A stretch of DNA of 64,000 nt from JACCZX01 sp038216465 (lineage in GTDB: Bacteria > Pseudomonadota > Gammaproteobacteria > Burkholderiales > Burkholderiaceae_F), in NCBI GenBank assembly GCA_038216465.1, contig JBBQQC010000005.1:1-64000 (forward strand), read 5' to 3'. This document shows positions 8,484 through 16,373 of this stretch, in pieces (within the stretch, counting starts at the first letter, position 1; every line of letters starts with the position of its first letter). The notes under the pieces were generated by a model. That model saw only the letters and a program-made list of their open reading frames with translations. It was not told the DNA's origin and made no database searches. Made by a program: the position numbers and the translations under genes.

Positions 8484-8677
8484 CCCTGCAGCGAGCTTCG
8501 GGCAGCAGCGATGGCTTGCTGCAGTGTATCGAGAGCGCCGATTTCATTGGCCAGCAGCAACACAAGACGCGCGTTTAGCAATGCACTCTGCTCGTCGGTG
8601 AGGCCGGCGTGCGCGTCGATCAGCGTCTGATAAAAATCGTCGGGCCGCTGTATGTTGGCATCGCTCTTTAGCGTCAT
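8480..8677 (-). CDS. DUF2783 small protein
   Basis: 65 residues, last gene of the minus-strand cassette. The sequence (DDFYQTLIDAHAGLTDEQ, then ARLVLLLANEIGALDTLQQAI) matches the DUF2783 family of short helical proteins usually encoded next to a flavin monooxygenase. ATG overlaps the monooxygenase stop as ATGA, so the two are translationally coupled. There is no signal peptide or membrane segment. Function is unknown; a partner or stabiliser of the adjacent monooxygenase is a guess from gene pairing. Confidence 0.8.
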   Translation of the reverse strand: MTLKSDANIQRPDDFYQTLIDAHAGLTDEQSALLNARLVLLLANEIGALDTLQQAIAAARSSLQG

Positions 8678-10302
8678 CGCAGGCCCTGCGCGTGCCGCAA
8701 GGCCGAGCGTATGTCCGCGTTCGACGGCGCGCGCCAGCGCGCTGCGATGTGATGATCCGGACGCAGCAGGTAGACCGCGCCGGCGCGTGCGTCGTAACGG
8801 CTGGCAGCGAGTCCCTGCTCGTCGGACAAGACAGCGCTGCCATGGCTTCCGGCAGGCGCAACCCGGGTGACTTCGAGCTCGCTGCCAAACGCGGATTCAA
8901 ACGCGGTAGCCTCAACGTCCTCTCCTTCGAAAACCAGAAGATCGAAACGTCCACCCAACTGATCAAGCAGTGAAGCGGCGCGCGCGCCCCGCTGCAGCGG
9001 CGCGTCAACTGCAGGCGTACCGGGCGCCAGTGCGCAGGCGTAGGTATCGCAATCAGCGGTCGACAACGGACTTGCACAATGTGGCGTTGGCGTCGACAAC
9101 CGTCCGCTGTTGACCAGTCGCCTCGCAAATGCATGCCGGCGTGAAAGGGCCAGCACCGCGTCGCGCATTTTCCGGCTGGCGTCGCTTTTCGGCGTAATGA
9201 AGTCCGTCGAGCGCGACGAGTTCAAGATATTCTCATTCGCTGCCTCGACCCTTTCGGCGTTGTAGGTTTGCAGCAGCGACGCAGGTGATTCGTTGTGCAC
9301 CACGCGCGCCAGCTTCCAGCACAAGTTGTCGGCGTCCTGAATGCCGCTATTGCCGCCGCGCGCGCCGAAGGGAGACACCTGGTGCGCAGCGTCACCGACG
9401 AACAGCACGCGATCGTGTACGAAGCGTTCCAGACGTGCGCACTGGAATGTGTACACGCTGACCCATTCGAGTTCGAACGCGGCGTCGCTGCCTAGCATGG
9501 CGCAGATGCGCGGGACAACACGCTCGGGCCGTTTTTCCTGATCCGGATCGCAATCCCAGCCGAGCTGCAGGTCGATCCGCCATATGTCGTTGGCCTGCCG
9601 GTGCAGCAGTGCCGAGCCGCCGGAATGAAACGGCGGATCGAACCAGAACCAGCGTTCGGTCGGAAACTCGCCCTTCATCGATACGTCGGCGATCAGGAAC
9701 CGGTCACGAAACACCTGACCTTGCCACGCCAGGCCGAGCATGTCGCGCACGGCGCTGCGCGCACCGTCGGCCGCGATCGCGTAGTCGGCCTCGATCGCAT
9801 ATCGGCCGTCCGGTGTTTCCACGTCGAGGCGCACGCCGCTTGCATCCTGACGAATTGCGACCGCCTTGTTTTTCCAGCGCACCGTCGAGCCGAGCGCGCG
9901 CAAACGTTCCACCAGAATCTCTTCGACCAGATACTGCTGCAGATTGACGAATGCCGGGCGCTTGTGGCCCGGTTCCGGCAGCAGATCGAACTGATAAGCG
10001 AGCTCGTCGCCGAAAAAAACCTTGCCGACTTTCCAGCTGACGCCACGTTCGCATATCGCGTCGCCGCAGCCTAGGCGATCGAAAATCTCGAGTGTCCGCT
10101 TGGCCCAGCAGATCGCACGCGAACCAGTGCTCACCGTGTTGTTGTCGTCGATGATGATGAACTCAACGCCGTGCTGTGCAAGATCGATCGCGCACGCGAG
10201 CCCGACGGGGCCCGCGCCGATGATTACCGCCCCGGTGCGCGCGACCCCGCGACTGCGCAGCTCACGAGGAGCAACGTACGGGTAAACCGGTGGCACGTGC
10301 AC
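8674..10302 (-). CDS. FAD-dependent aromatic-ring monooxygenase (PHBH/MhpA-like)
   Basis: 542 residues from GTG at 10302, with GGAAGGA about 10 nt upstream. The open frame runs further back into the MBL gene without family similarity. The N-terminal Rossmann motif is AVIIGAGPVGLACAIDLA, the middle DG motif is IAADGARSAVRD, and the FAD-ribityl motif is LFVGDAAHQVSPFGARGGNSG. This is the class A flavoprotein hydroxylase layout with a thioredoxin-like C-terminal region, as in MhpA and related phenol hydroxylases. The substrate cannot be read from sequence. It overlaps the DUF2783 gene and lies 7 nt behind the MBL-fold gene. Confidence 0.87.
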   Translation of the reverse strand: MHVPPVYPYVAPRELRSRGVARTGAVIIGAGPVGLACAIDLAQHGVEFIIIDDNNTVSTGSRAICWAKRTLEIFDRLGCGDAICERGVSWKVGKVFFGDELAYQFDLLPEPGHKRPAFVNLQQYLVEEILVERLRALGSTVRWKNKAVAIRQDASGVRLDVETPDGRYAIEADYAIAADGARSAVRDMLGLAWQGQVFRDRFLIADVSMKGEFPTERWFWFDPPFHSGGSALLHRQANDIWRIDLQLGWDCDPDQEKRPERVVPRICAMLGSDAAFELEWVSVYTFQCARLERFVHDRVLFVGDAAHQVSPFGARGGNSGIQDADNLCWKLARVVHNESPASLLQTYNAERVEAANENILNSSRSTDFITPKSDASRKMRDAVLALSRRHAFARRLVNSGRLSTPTPHCASPLSTADCDTYACALAPGTPAVDAPLQRGARAASLLDQLGGRFDLLVFEGEDVEATAFESAFGSELEVTRVAPAGSHGSAVLSDEQGLAASRYDARAGAVYLLRPDHHIAARWRAPSNADIRSALRHAQGLR

Positions 10303-10309
10303 GGCGTCG

Positions 10310-11260
10310 CTATCCTTCCAGCGACTCCCACATTTCCTTATCGCGTTGCGCGGTCCAGATGCGCGGATGCTGGTGGCCGGTCGCTTCGTCGTACGCACGA
10401 CTTACGTCGAACGGCAGGCAGTGATCGAAGATCACCCAGTGTCCGAACCGCGGCTTTAGCGCGTCGTACGTGTCCTGGTAGACGCTGCGCAAATCGCGCC
10501 CGGCGCCGGCGCCGCGCCTGACCGATTCGTACATCGCCGTCACGAACGCGCGCGTGCCGTCGAGCCCTTCTTTGACGCGCGCAGGCGTTTGCAACGCCGC
10601 GCCTCGACCCGGCACCAGCTTATGCGGCCCGAGCGCAGCGATCGCGTCGAGCGTCGCCGGCCAGTCGGTCAAATAAGCATCGCCGGTGTACGGTGTGGCG
10701 TCGAACTCGACTAGGTCGCCCGAGAACAGGATCTTTTGCTGTGGCAGCCACACCACCGTGTCGCCTTTGGTGTGACCGCGGCCGACTTGCATGATCTCGA
10801 CCTGCAGCTTGCCGAGCATCAGCGTCAACCGCTTTTCGAACACGATCGTCGGCCACGTCAGACCCGGCACCGACTCGACCGCGCGAAACAGCCGCGGAAA
10901 ACGCTCGATCTCGCTCTTCATGTCGGCCTCGCCGCGCTCGACGATCAAATCGTGCGTGTCGCGGCTCGCAATGACATGTTCGGCTTGGTACCCGGACGCG
11001 CCCAGCACACGCACCGCGTGATAGTGCGTCAGCACGACATACCTGATCGGCTTGTCAGTCACTGTTCGGATGTGCCGGATCACGTCTTGCGCCATCACTG
11101 GCGTCGCCTGTGCGTCGATCACCATGACAGCGTCGTCACCGATCACGACACCGGTATTGGGATCGCCTTCGGTCGTATACGCGTAGGCGTTGTCGGACAA
11201 CTTGTCGAAGCTCGCCTGCTTTTCTTCGAGGTCGGCCTGTGATGCAAACTTTTTCTCCAT
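10310..11260 (-). CDS. Metallo-beta-lactamase-fold protein with degenerate Zn2 site
   Basis: 316 residues from ATG 11260, with GGGAG 5 nt upstream. The MBL fold is recognisable: VMVIDAQATP strand, motif 2 THYHAVRV (H79, H81), motif 3 GRGHTKGD (H163), motif 4 FSGDLVE (D182), motif 5 VPGRG. In the usual HxHxDH motif the Asp and second His are replaced by V83 and R84, and the motif-5 His is R219. Three Zn1 ligands and the bridging Asp remain, while the Zn2 site is lost. The C-terminal third (WVIFDHCLPFDVSRAYDEA) is not part of the core fold. It starts 2 nt after the transporter stop. Hydrolytic activity and substrate are unknown. Confidence 0.85.
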   Translation of the reverse strand: MEKKFASQADLEEKQASFDKLSDNAYAYTTEGDPNTGVVIGDDAVMVIDAQATPVMAQDVIRHIRTVTDKPIRYVVLTHYHAVRVLGASGYQAEHVIASRDTHDLIVERGEADMKSEIERFPRLFRAVESVPGLTWPTIVFEKRLTLMLGKLQVEIMQVGRGHTKGDTVVWLPQQKILFSGDLVEFDATPYTGDAYLTDWPATLDAIAALGPHKLVPGRGAALQTPARVKEGLDGTRAFVTAMYESVRRGAGAGRDLRSVYQDTYDALKPRFGHWVIFDHCLPFDVSRAYDEATGHQHPRIWTAQRDKEMWESLEG

Positions 11261-11262
11261 GC

Positions 11263-12378
11263 TCACTCCCTGTCGAGTCGCCACGCCTGGTACTTCAACG
11301 CCAGTACCGCACCCCCCACGATCGAGCCCAGCGCGATGAACGAACCGACGGCGAGCGTCGACACGCCCGACAATCCCTGGCCGACGGTACAGCCGAGCGC
11401 GGTGACGCCGCCGAAGCCCATCAATGCCGCGCCGACCAGATGATTGGCGGTGTCTTCGGTATCGCGAAACCCTTCCCAACGGAATTGCCCAGCGACGAGT
11501 GCGTACGCAGCCGAGCCCGCGATCATGCCGCATACCGCTGAGATACCGATCGTAACCACCTTGCTGGTGTCGCTGAAGAACATCAAGTAGTCGATTGTGT
11601 ACGCGACCGGTGCCACGAATGAAAGCGATTCCATTCGGCCGGAATTGGTTCGAAGGAACGCCTGCTGCAGCGTGTCCGGATGCTCGTCGACGTAACCGAT
11701 GGTGCCCGAGACCGCCCACGCCGCCACGATGATCGCACCGATGCCCACGCCGGCCAGAAGATTGTCGGCTGTGCGAAAAAAACTGCGGTCTCGAAATACG
11801 ATGGTAAAAAGACCAGCCGAAAGCAGCAGCGCAAGCCCCAGTTGCAGCATCGGTTTGGATAGCCCTATACCTGCAAGCAGTGACGGCAGGTCCTGCGGGG
11901 TCGCGAGCCGCGCACCGAACGGCTCGATGACGCCGACGCGAAACACAGCAAGCAATCCACGCAGCGATATGTACGCGACGATCCCGAGCACGATCAGTAC
12001 CACCAGCGACTTCAGACTGCCGCTGCCGGCCCGCACCAGCGACTTTGAGCCACAGCCGCCGGTCAACACCATGCCGAAGCCGAACAGCACCCCACCCATC
12101 AGGTACGCGAGCGGCGTGAACCGCGCTGATGTGTAGAAGCTGTTGGCGGTGTCAATCACTCCGGTCGCCGCCAACAGATTGGTGCCGAGTATCGCAACGC
12201 CGATTGCCAGCAGCCACTGGCGCATGCGCGTCCAGTCGCCGAAGCCGACGATGTCGGCAACGCTGCCCATCGTGCAGAAGTTGGTGCGTTGGGCGATGGC
12301 GCCGAACGCAAACGCGAGCGCAAATATGCTTGCGACGACAATGGTCGCGGAAGCAGCCAGGTCAGCGTGCGGCGTCAT
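11263..12378 (-). CDS. YeeE/YedE family (TsuA-like) sulfur-compound transporter
   Basis: 371 residues, about 9-10 hydrophobic helices, inner membrane. The family cysteines are present in QRTNFCTMGS, TGGCGSKSL and ALGCTVGQGLSG; in TsuA/YeeE such cysteines line the pore and relay thiosulfate. It is the first gene of the four-gene cassette and starts 11 nt after the cpoB stop. It may therefore be read from the Tol-Pal promoter, although no strong ribosome-binding site is seen. Thiosulfate or a related sulfur anion is the likely cargo by family only. Confidence 0.87.
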   Translation of the reverse strand: MTPHADLAASATIVVASIFALAFAFGAIAQRTNFCTMGSVADIVGFGDWTRMRQWLLAIGVAILGTNLLAATGVIDTANSFYTSARFTPLAYLMGGVLFGFGMVLTGGCGSKSLVRAGSGSLKSLVVLIVLGIVAYISLRGLLAVFRVGVIEPFGARLATPQDLPSLLAGIGLSKPMLQLGLALLLSAGLFTIVFRDRSFFRTADNLLAGVGIGAIIVAAWAVSGTIGYVDEHPDTLQQAFLRTNSGRMESLSFVAPVAYTIDYLMFFSDTSKVVTIGISAVCGMIAGSAAYALVAGQFRWEGFRDTEDTANHLVGAALMGFGGVTALGCTVGQGLSGVSTLAVGSFIALGSIVGGAVLALKYQAWRLDRE

Positions 12379-12389
12379 GGCCGACAGCG

Positions 12390-13139
12390 CTATCGCGTCG
12401 CGGGCAGGCGCTCCCGCGCCACCTTCGCGGCGTCGCTGTCCGGATAGTCCTTGATCAATCGACCGAGGGTGCGATTCGCTGATTTCTTGTCGCTGAGCTG
12501 CAACTGGCTCTCAGCGATTGACAGCAATGCATCGGGTGCGCGCGTCGAATCGGCATAGCGGTCGACCAGGATCTGCTGTGCCGCGATCGCTGACTTGTAC
12601 TCTTTCAGCGCATAGTGCGAGCTGCCGATCCAGTAGTGCGCGATCGGCACGTACGGCGATTGCGGGTAGCGCGCGACAAACTGTTGAAAACTGGCGAGCG
12701 CCGCTTTGAAGTCCGACGCCCGAAACTGCGCCAGCGCGGCTTCGTACGCTCCCTGCTCGGGACGTTCGACGGCCACCGGCCGACCCTCGACTGTCACGTT
12801 GGACGGCTCCATCTTCTTCAGGCGCGCATCGAGGTCGCCGTACAGATCGCGATTGCGCTTCTGCAGCGTCGCGACCTCGTTGGTCAGCGCCTCGATCTGT
12901 CCGCGCAGCCGCGCAATTTCCTGCCGCAGCGTCTCGGTTTGATTCGCCAGCTCGAGCTGATTGCGTTGCGCCGTTTCGAGCCTATCAAGCCGTGCCGACA
13001 GATCGGAGCTGTTGCGCTCCTGATCCGCTAGTTTTGCGCGCAGCTCCAAAATGGCCTTACGCGCATCGCTGTCGGAAAAAAGCTGCGCGTGCGCGGGCAA
13101 CGCGAGCCACAGCACCAGCAATGCGACGACATATCTCAA
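12390..13139 (-). CDS. cpoB: Cell division coordinator CpoB (YbgF)
   Basis: 249 residues. A signal peptide (cleavage after ALPAHA) is followed by a coiled coil at roughly residues 25-110 (TrimerisATION region rich in LxxQ/E) and three TPR-like repeats in the C-terminal half (FKAALASFQQFVARYPQSP, YKSAIAAQQILVDRY, SANRTLGRLIKDYPDS). CpoB is a periplasmic partner of TolA that couples envelope constriction to peptidoglycan synthesis. The start is TTG with GGGGAG 6 nt upstream; no ATG or GTG fits the signal peptide. A hairpin lies between pal and this gene. Confidence 0.93.
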   Translation of the reverse strand: MRYVVALLVLWLALPAHAQLFSDSDARKAILELRAKLADQERNSSDLSARLDRLETAQRNQLELANQTETLRQEIARLRGQIEALTNEVATLQKRNRDLYGDLDARLKKMEPSNVTVEGRPVAVERPEQGAYEAALAQFRASDFKAALASFQQFVARYPQSPYVPIAHYWIGSSHYALKEYKSAIAAQQILVDRYADSTRAPDALLSIAESQLQLSDKKSANRTLGRLIKDYPDSDAAKVARERLPATR

Positions 13140-13159
13140 TTGTGACTCCCCAGTGTGCG

Positions 13160-13179
13160 GCGACCGCCGAGGCGGTCGC
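13160..13179 (-). other. Perfect GC-rich hairpin between pal and cpoB
   Basis: GCGACCGC and GCGGTCGC form an 8-bp perfect stem around a four-base loop, in the 91-nt gap between the pal stop and the cpoB start. No T-run follows on either strand, so it is not a standard terminator. It could slow 3' decay of the upstream tol-pal message or reduce read-through into cpoB. The structure is seen; the role is inferred. Confidence 0.55.
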
Positions 13180-13230
13180 TGCTGCTGTTGTTACTAAGGT
13201 CCGGCTGCCGGCCGCCTGAAGCCCGACCTT

Positions 13231-13782
13231 CTAACGGTAATTTAGATCCGCGCGCCGGTTCTGCGCCCACGCTTCCTCGCTCGACCCCGGGGCGCGCGGC
13301 TTTTCCTTGCCGAAGCTGACCGTTTCGACCTGCGAATCGACGACACCGAGCAGCATCAACCGTTGCTTGACTGCCTCGGCTCGCTTTTGACCCAGCGCCA
13401 GGTTGTACTCTCGCCCGCCGCGTTCGTCGGTATTCCCTTCGACCGTCACCCGGCGTTGCTTGTTGGTGCCGAGGTAGCTGCCGTGCGTCTGGACCACCGG
13501 CTGATATTCGCTCTTTACGACAAAACTGTCGAAGTCAAAGAACACGCTGCGCTTGGACAGCGGATTGTTCGGATCGTTAAGCGGATCGAGCCCGCGCCCC
13601 GCTTGCGCATCCACCGGAGCGACCGCGCGCGGATCAGGCCCCGTGCTGGAAGCAGTGCCTGCGGTGGCGTCGATAATCGGCGCAGCCGGTTGCTCATCGA
13701 GGTTCACCGACGAACAACCCGCCAGTGTCAAGACCAAAGCAGCGGCCGCAAGCGCGGCGCGTGAGAAATGGTTAGTTGTCAT
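13231..13782 (-). CDS. pal: Peptidoglycan-associated lipoprotein Pal
   Basis: 183 residues. The lipobox is LAGC with the lipidated cysteine at residue 23. A flexible Ala/Pro-rich linker (about 25-75) leads into an OmpA-like domain with VFFDFDSF, the peptidoglycan-binding VEGNTDERGGREYNLALGQKRA, and the C-terminal NRRADLNYR. Pal anchors the outer membrane to the wall and is the end point of the TolQRAB energy relay. ATG 13782 has AGGAG 5 nt upstream. It follows tolB by 24 nt. Confidence 0.96.
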   Translation of the reverse strand: MTTNHFSRAALAAAALVLTLAGCSSVNLDEQPAAPIIDATAGTASSTGPDPRAVAPVDAQAGRGLDPLNDPNNPLSKRSVFFDFDSFVVKSEYQPVVQTHGSYLGTNKQRRVTVEGNTDERGGREYNLALGQKRAEAVKQRLMLLGVVDSQVETVSFGKEKPRAPGSSEEAWAQNRRADLNYR

Positions 13783-13806
13783 GATTACTCCTGTTCTTGA
13801 TGCACT

Positions 13807-15111
13807 TCACTTCATGAACGGGCCCCAGGTCGGCTCACGGATATCGCCGCTGGGACCCGACAGCCGCGTGCGAACACGGCCGTCTGTGGATGCCGAGGCA
13901 AGAATGCCCCGGCCGTTGACTACGGTTGCATACAGAAGCAGTCGCCCGTTCGGCGCAAAACTCGGCGACTCGTCGCTGCTTGTATCGGTGACCGGAACTT
14001 CCTGACCGCTCGCGAGATCGAGCACGTACACCTGAAAGCGCCCGCCCCGACGGCCGATGTAGGCCAGTTGCTTGCCATCCGGACTCACACGCGCGCTGAT
14101 GTTGTAGTCGCCGTTGAACGTCACGCGTTGCGCGCCACCACCGGACGCCGGCATCCTGTAAATCTGCGGCCCACCGCCGCGATCGGAAGTGAAATAGATC
14201 GCTGCTCCGTCTGCGCTGAATGCCGGTTCGGTGTCGATGCCCGAAGAAGTCGTGAGGCGCCGTACATTGGAACCATCCGCGTTCATCAAAAAAACTTGCG
14301 AGTTTCCTTCGCGGGTCAGGGTGACGGCCATCGAGCGACCATCGGGTGCCCACGCGGGCGCGCTGTTCGACCCGCGAAAGTTCGCCACCGCTCGCCGTTC
14401 GCCGGTTGCAACCGAATGCACGTACACGACCGGCTTACCCGATTCGAAAGATACGTAAGCAAGGCGCGTGCCGTCGGGCGACCAAGCGGGCGAGATGATC
14501 GGCTCGCGCGAGCGCAGCGCCGCCTGGGGATTCGCTCCGTCTGCATCAGCGATGTGTAGCTCCCACGATTTGGGAGACGTCTGCACCACGTACGCGATGC
14601 GCGTTGCAAACACACCGCGCTCACCGGTGATTTTTTCGTAGATGCGGTCGGCAATGCGATGCGCGGTCAGCCGCAGGTCCGTTGCCGTGCTGACATAGGA
14701 AACCCCGTCCAGCTGCGCCTGCTTCACGGTATCGAGCAGCCGGTAGCGCACATCGAAGCGACCGTCCGCCAGCCGCGCCATGCTGCCGACTACCAGCGCG
14801 TCGGCGCCTCGGCCCTTCCACTCCGACAAATTAACGTTCGCGTTCTCAGGGATCGCCTGACCGCCGGCGTCGACAATGCGAAACAGTCCGCTGCGTGCCA
14901 GATCGGCGCGAATTACGCCCTCGATCTCAACCGTCGCCGGTTGGCCGTTGCGCGCGAAGTTCGCGATCGAGATCGGAAACTGCTGGCTGCCGACGCCGGT
15001 GATCTCGACACGCAGCTGTGCGCGCGAAGTCAAAGGCAATGGGGCGAGAACCAGCGCTGCGCAGACGGCGCGCCGAATGAAAGAAGCTGGCGGAGTGGTG
15101 GGTTCTGACAT
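13807..15111 (-). CDS. tolB: Tol-Pal system periplasmic protein TolB
   Basis: 434 residues. A signal peptide (residues 1-31, ending LTSRA) is followed by the TolB N-terminal domain and a six-bladed beta-propeller. The blade signatures recur as SPAWSPDGTRLAYVSFESGKP, APAWAPDGRSMAVTL, EPAFSADGAAIYFTSDRGG, SARVSPDGKQLAYI and SPSFAPNGRLLLYA. TolB shuttles between TolA and Pal in the periplasm. ATG 15111 follows tolA by 46 nt. Length matches the family (about 430). Confidence 0.97.
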   Translation of the reverse strand: MSEPTTPPASFIRRAVCAALVLAPLPLTSRAQLRVEITGVGSQQFPISIANFARNGQPATVEIEGVIRADLARSGLFRIVDAGGQAIPENANVNLSEWKGRGADALVVGSMARLADGRFDVRYRLLDTVKQAQLDGVSYVSTATDLRLTAHRIADRIYEKITGERGVFATRIAYVVQTSPKSWELHIADADGANPQAALRSREPIISPAWSPDGTRLAYVSFESGKPVVYVHSVATGERRAVANFRGSNSAPAWAPDGRSMAVTLTREGNSQVFLMNADGSNVRRLTTSSGIDTEPAFSADGAAIYFTSDRGGGPQIYRMPASGGGAQRVTFNGDYNISARVSPDGKQLAYIGRRGGRFQVYVLDLASGQEVPVTDTSSDESPSFAPNGRLLLYATVVNGRGILASASTDGRVRTRLSGPSGDIREPTWGPFMK

Positions 15112-15157
15112 CGAATCGAGTATAGACAGCGCAAGCAGTGAGCCACACGCCGTGGCG

Positions 15158-15955
15158 CTACCGGGTCTCCACCGGATCGAATGACAGAGTCACCGAACCC
15201 GGCATCGTTCCCTCTTTTGGCGGCGGAAACGGATTGCAGCGGCGAATTGCGCGCTCGACTGCCTGGTCGTAGGCCACGAGGCCGCTGGCCTTTAGCAGTT
15301 TTGGGTCCGTCGCCTGCTCCCCGGTCGGCAACAGGACGACCTCAAATTGCGCCGTGTATTGCTGCGGGCGAATTGCGTCAGGCACATTGAAGATGATGTG
15401 AGGACGGATGCAGCCGGCGATCTGCGCGCGATAGGCGTTCGACAGCCCGGCACCGGTTGAGCTGGCGTTGCCGGCCGCAGGACCGGCTTGCGCCAAGAGG
15501 CGATTAGTTACCGCTTTTTGCGCCGCCTCGCTTTCCGCTTGACGCTGCAGCATGGCTTTCTTCTCATCGGCCGCCCGTTTCAACTCGGCCGTATTCGTGT
15601 CCTGCTTCTTCGGTGGATCGGGTGGGGGCGTGACCTTCTTCAGTTCAATCTTTGGCGGCGGCGCCTTCTTCTGCTCCAGCACGATCTCGGCCTTGCGCGG
15701 CGTGGGCTCGGGTGGTGGGGGCTCGACGATCACCGGGCGTGGCACCGGAACCGGGGGCTGCACTGCAGCGGGCGGCAGCGTCCACAGCTCGGCCGACACT
15801 TCGGCGACCGGCTCGCTTTTCCAGCGCACCGCAAATGCAATTGCGATGAACAGGATCGCATGCGCGAGGATCGATAGCACAAAGGCCGGGCCGCTGCCTT
15901 TTTCAGGTGCGTGCCAGCGATGAGGGGCGCGGCGGGGCGCGACGGCGGCATTCAT
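15158..15955 (-). CDS. tolA: Tol-Pal system protein TolA (short form)
   Basis: 265 residues. One transmembrane helix (FVLSILAHAILFIAIAFAV, about 26-44) is followed by a Pro/Lys-rich segment (VPRPVIVEPPPPEPTPRKAE), a short Ala/Glu-rich helix (KRAADEKKAMLQRQAESEAAQ) and a C-terminal TolA/TonB-like domain (CIRPHIIFNVPD, QFEVVLLPTGE, AIRRCNPFPPP). E. coli TolA (421 residues) has a much longer central helix. TolA links the inner-membrane TolQR motor to TolB/Pal. ATG 15955 is used because upstream codons of the open frame overlap tolR. Confidence 0.93.
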   Translation of the reverse strand: MNAAVAPRRAPHRWHAPEKGSGPAFVLSILAHAILFIAIAFAVRWKSEPVAEVSAELWTLPPAAVQPPVPVPRPVIVEPPPPEPTPRKAEIVLEQKKAPPPKIELKKVTPPPDPPKKQDTNTAELKRAADEKKAMLQRQAESEAAQKAVTNRLLAQAGPAAGNASSTGAGLSNAYRAQIAGCIRPHIIFNVPDAIRPQQYTAQFEVVLLPTGEQATDPKLLKASGLVAYDQAVERAIRRCNPFPPPKEGTMPGSVTLSFDPVETR

Positions 15956-15956
15956 C

Positions 15957-16373
15957 TCACCGCGCGACCAGCAAGCCGACACGCTGGATGCCGGCGTTCT
16001 TTAGAACGTTCATCACACTGACTATCGATTCGTACTGCGCCTTCGCGTCGCCTTCGATCACGACCGGCGTCTCCGGCGCGCTCGCAAGTCGCGCTTGAAC
16101 GACAGAAGCCAACTGCGCTTTCGGAATGGTCGTCTCGCGTCCGCCGTCGAACACCGATATGCGGCCATCGGCTCGCACCACCACTCGTATGGGAACACCT
16201 TCCTGCTGCCCTGCCTTCTCCACCGTCGGCAACTTGACAACGCCCGGATTCACAAACGGCGCTGCCACCATCAGGATGACGACCAGCACCAGCATCACGT
16301 CGACGTACGGCACGACGTTGATATCCGCCATCAGGCGGCGGCGTTTGCCCGAGCGGCGCGCCACCAAGGCCAT
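15957..16373 (-). CDS. tolR: Tol-Pal system protein TolR
   Basis: 138 residues. A basic N-terminal tail (RRSGKRRRLMADINVVP) leads into a single transmembrane helix carrying the proton-pathway aspartate (PYVDVMLVLVVILMV) and a periplasmic domain (TPVVIEGDAKAQYESIVSVM). TolR forms the ion channel of the Tol motor with TolQ. The start overlaps the tolQ stop as TAATG at 16373. It is a paralogue of the two ExbD genes at 31585-32463. Confidence 0.96.
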   Translation of the reverse strand: MALVARRSGKRRRLMADINVVPYVDVMLVLVVILMVAAPFVNPGVVKLPTVEKAGQQEGVPIRVVVRADGRISVFDGGRETTIPKAQLASVVQARLASAPETPVVIEGDAKAQYESIVSVMNVLKNAGIQRVGLLVAR

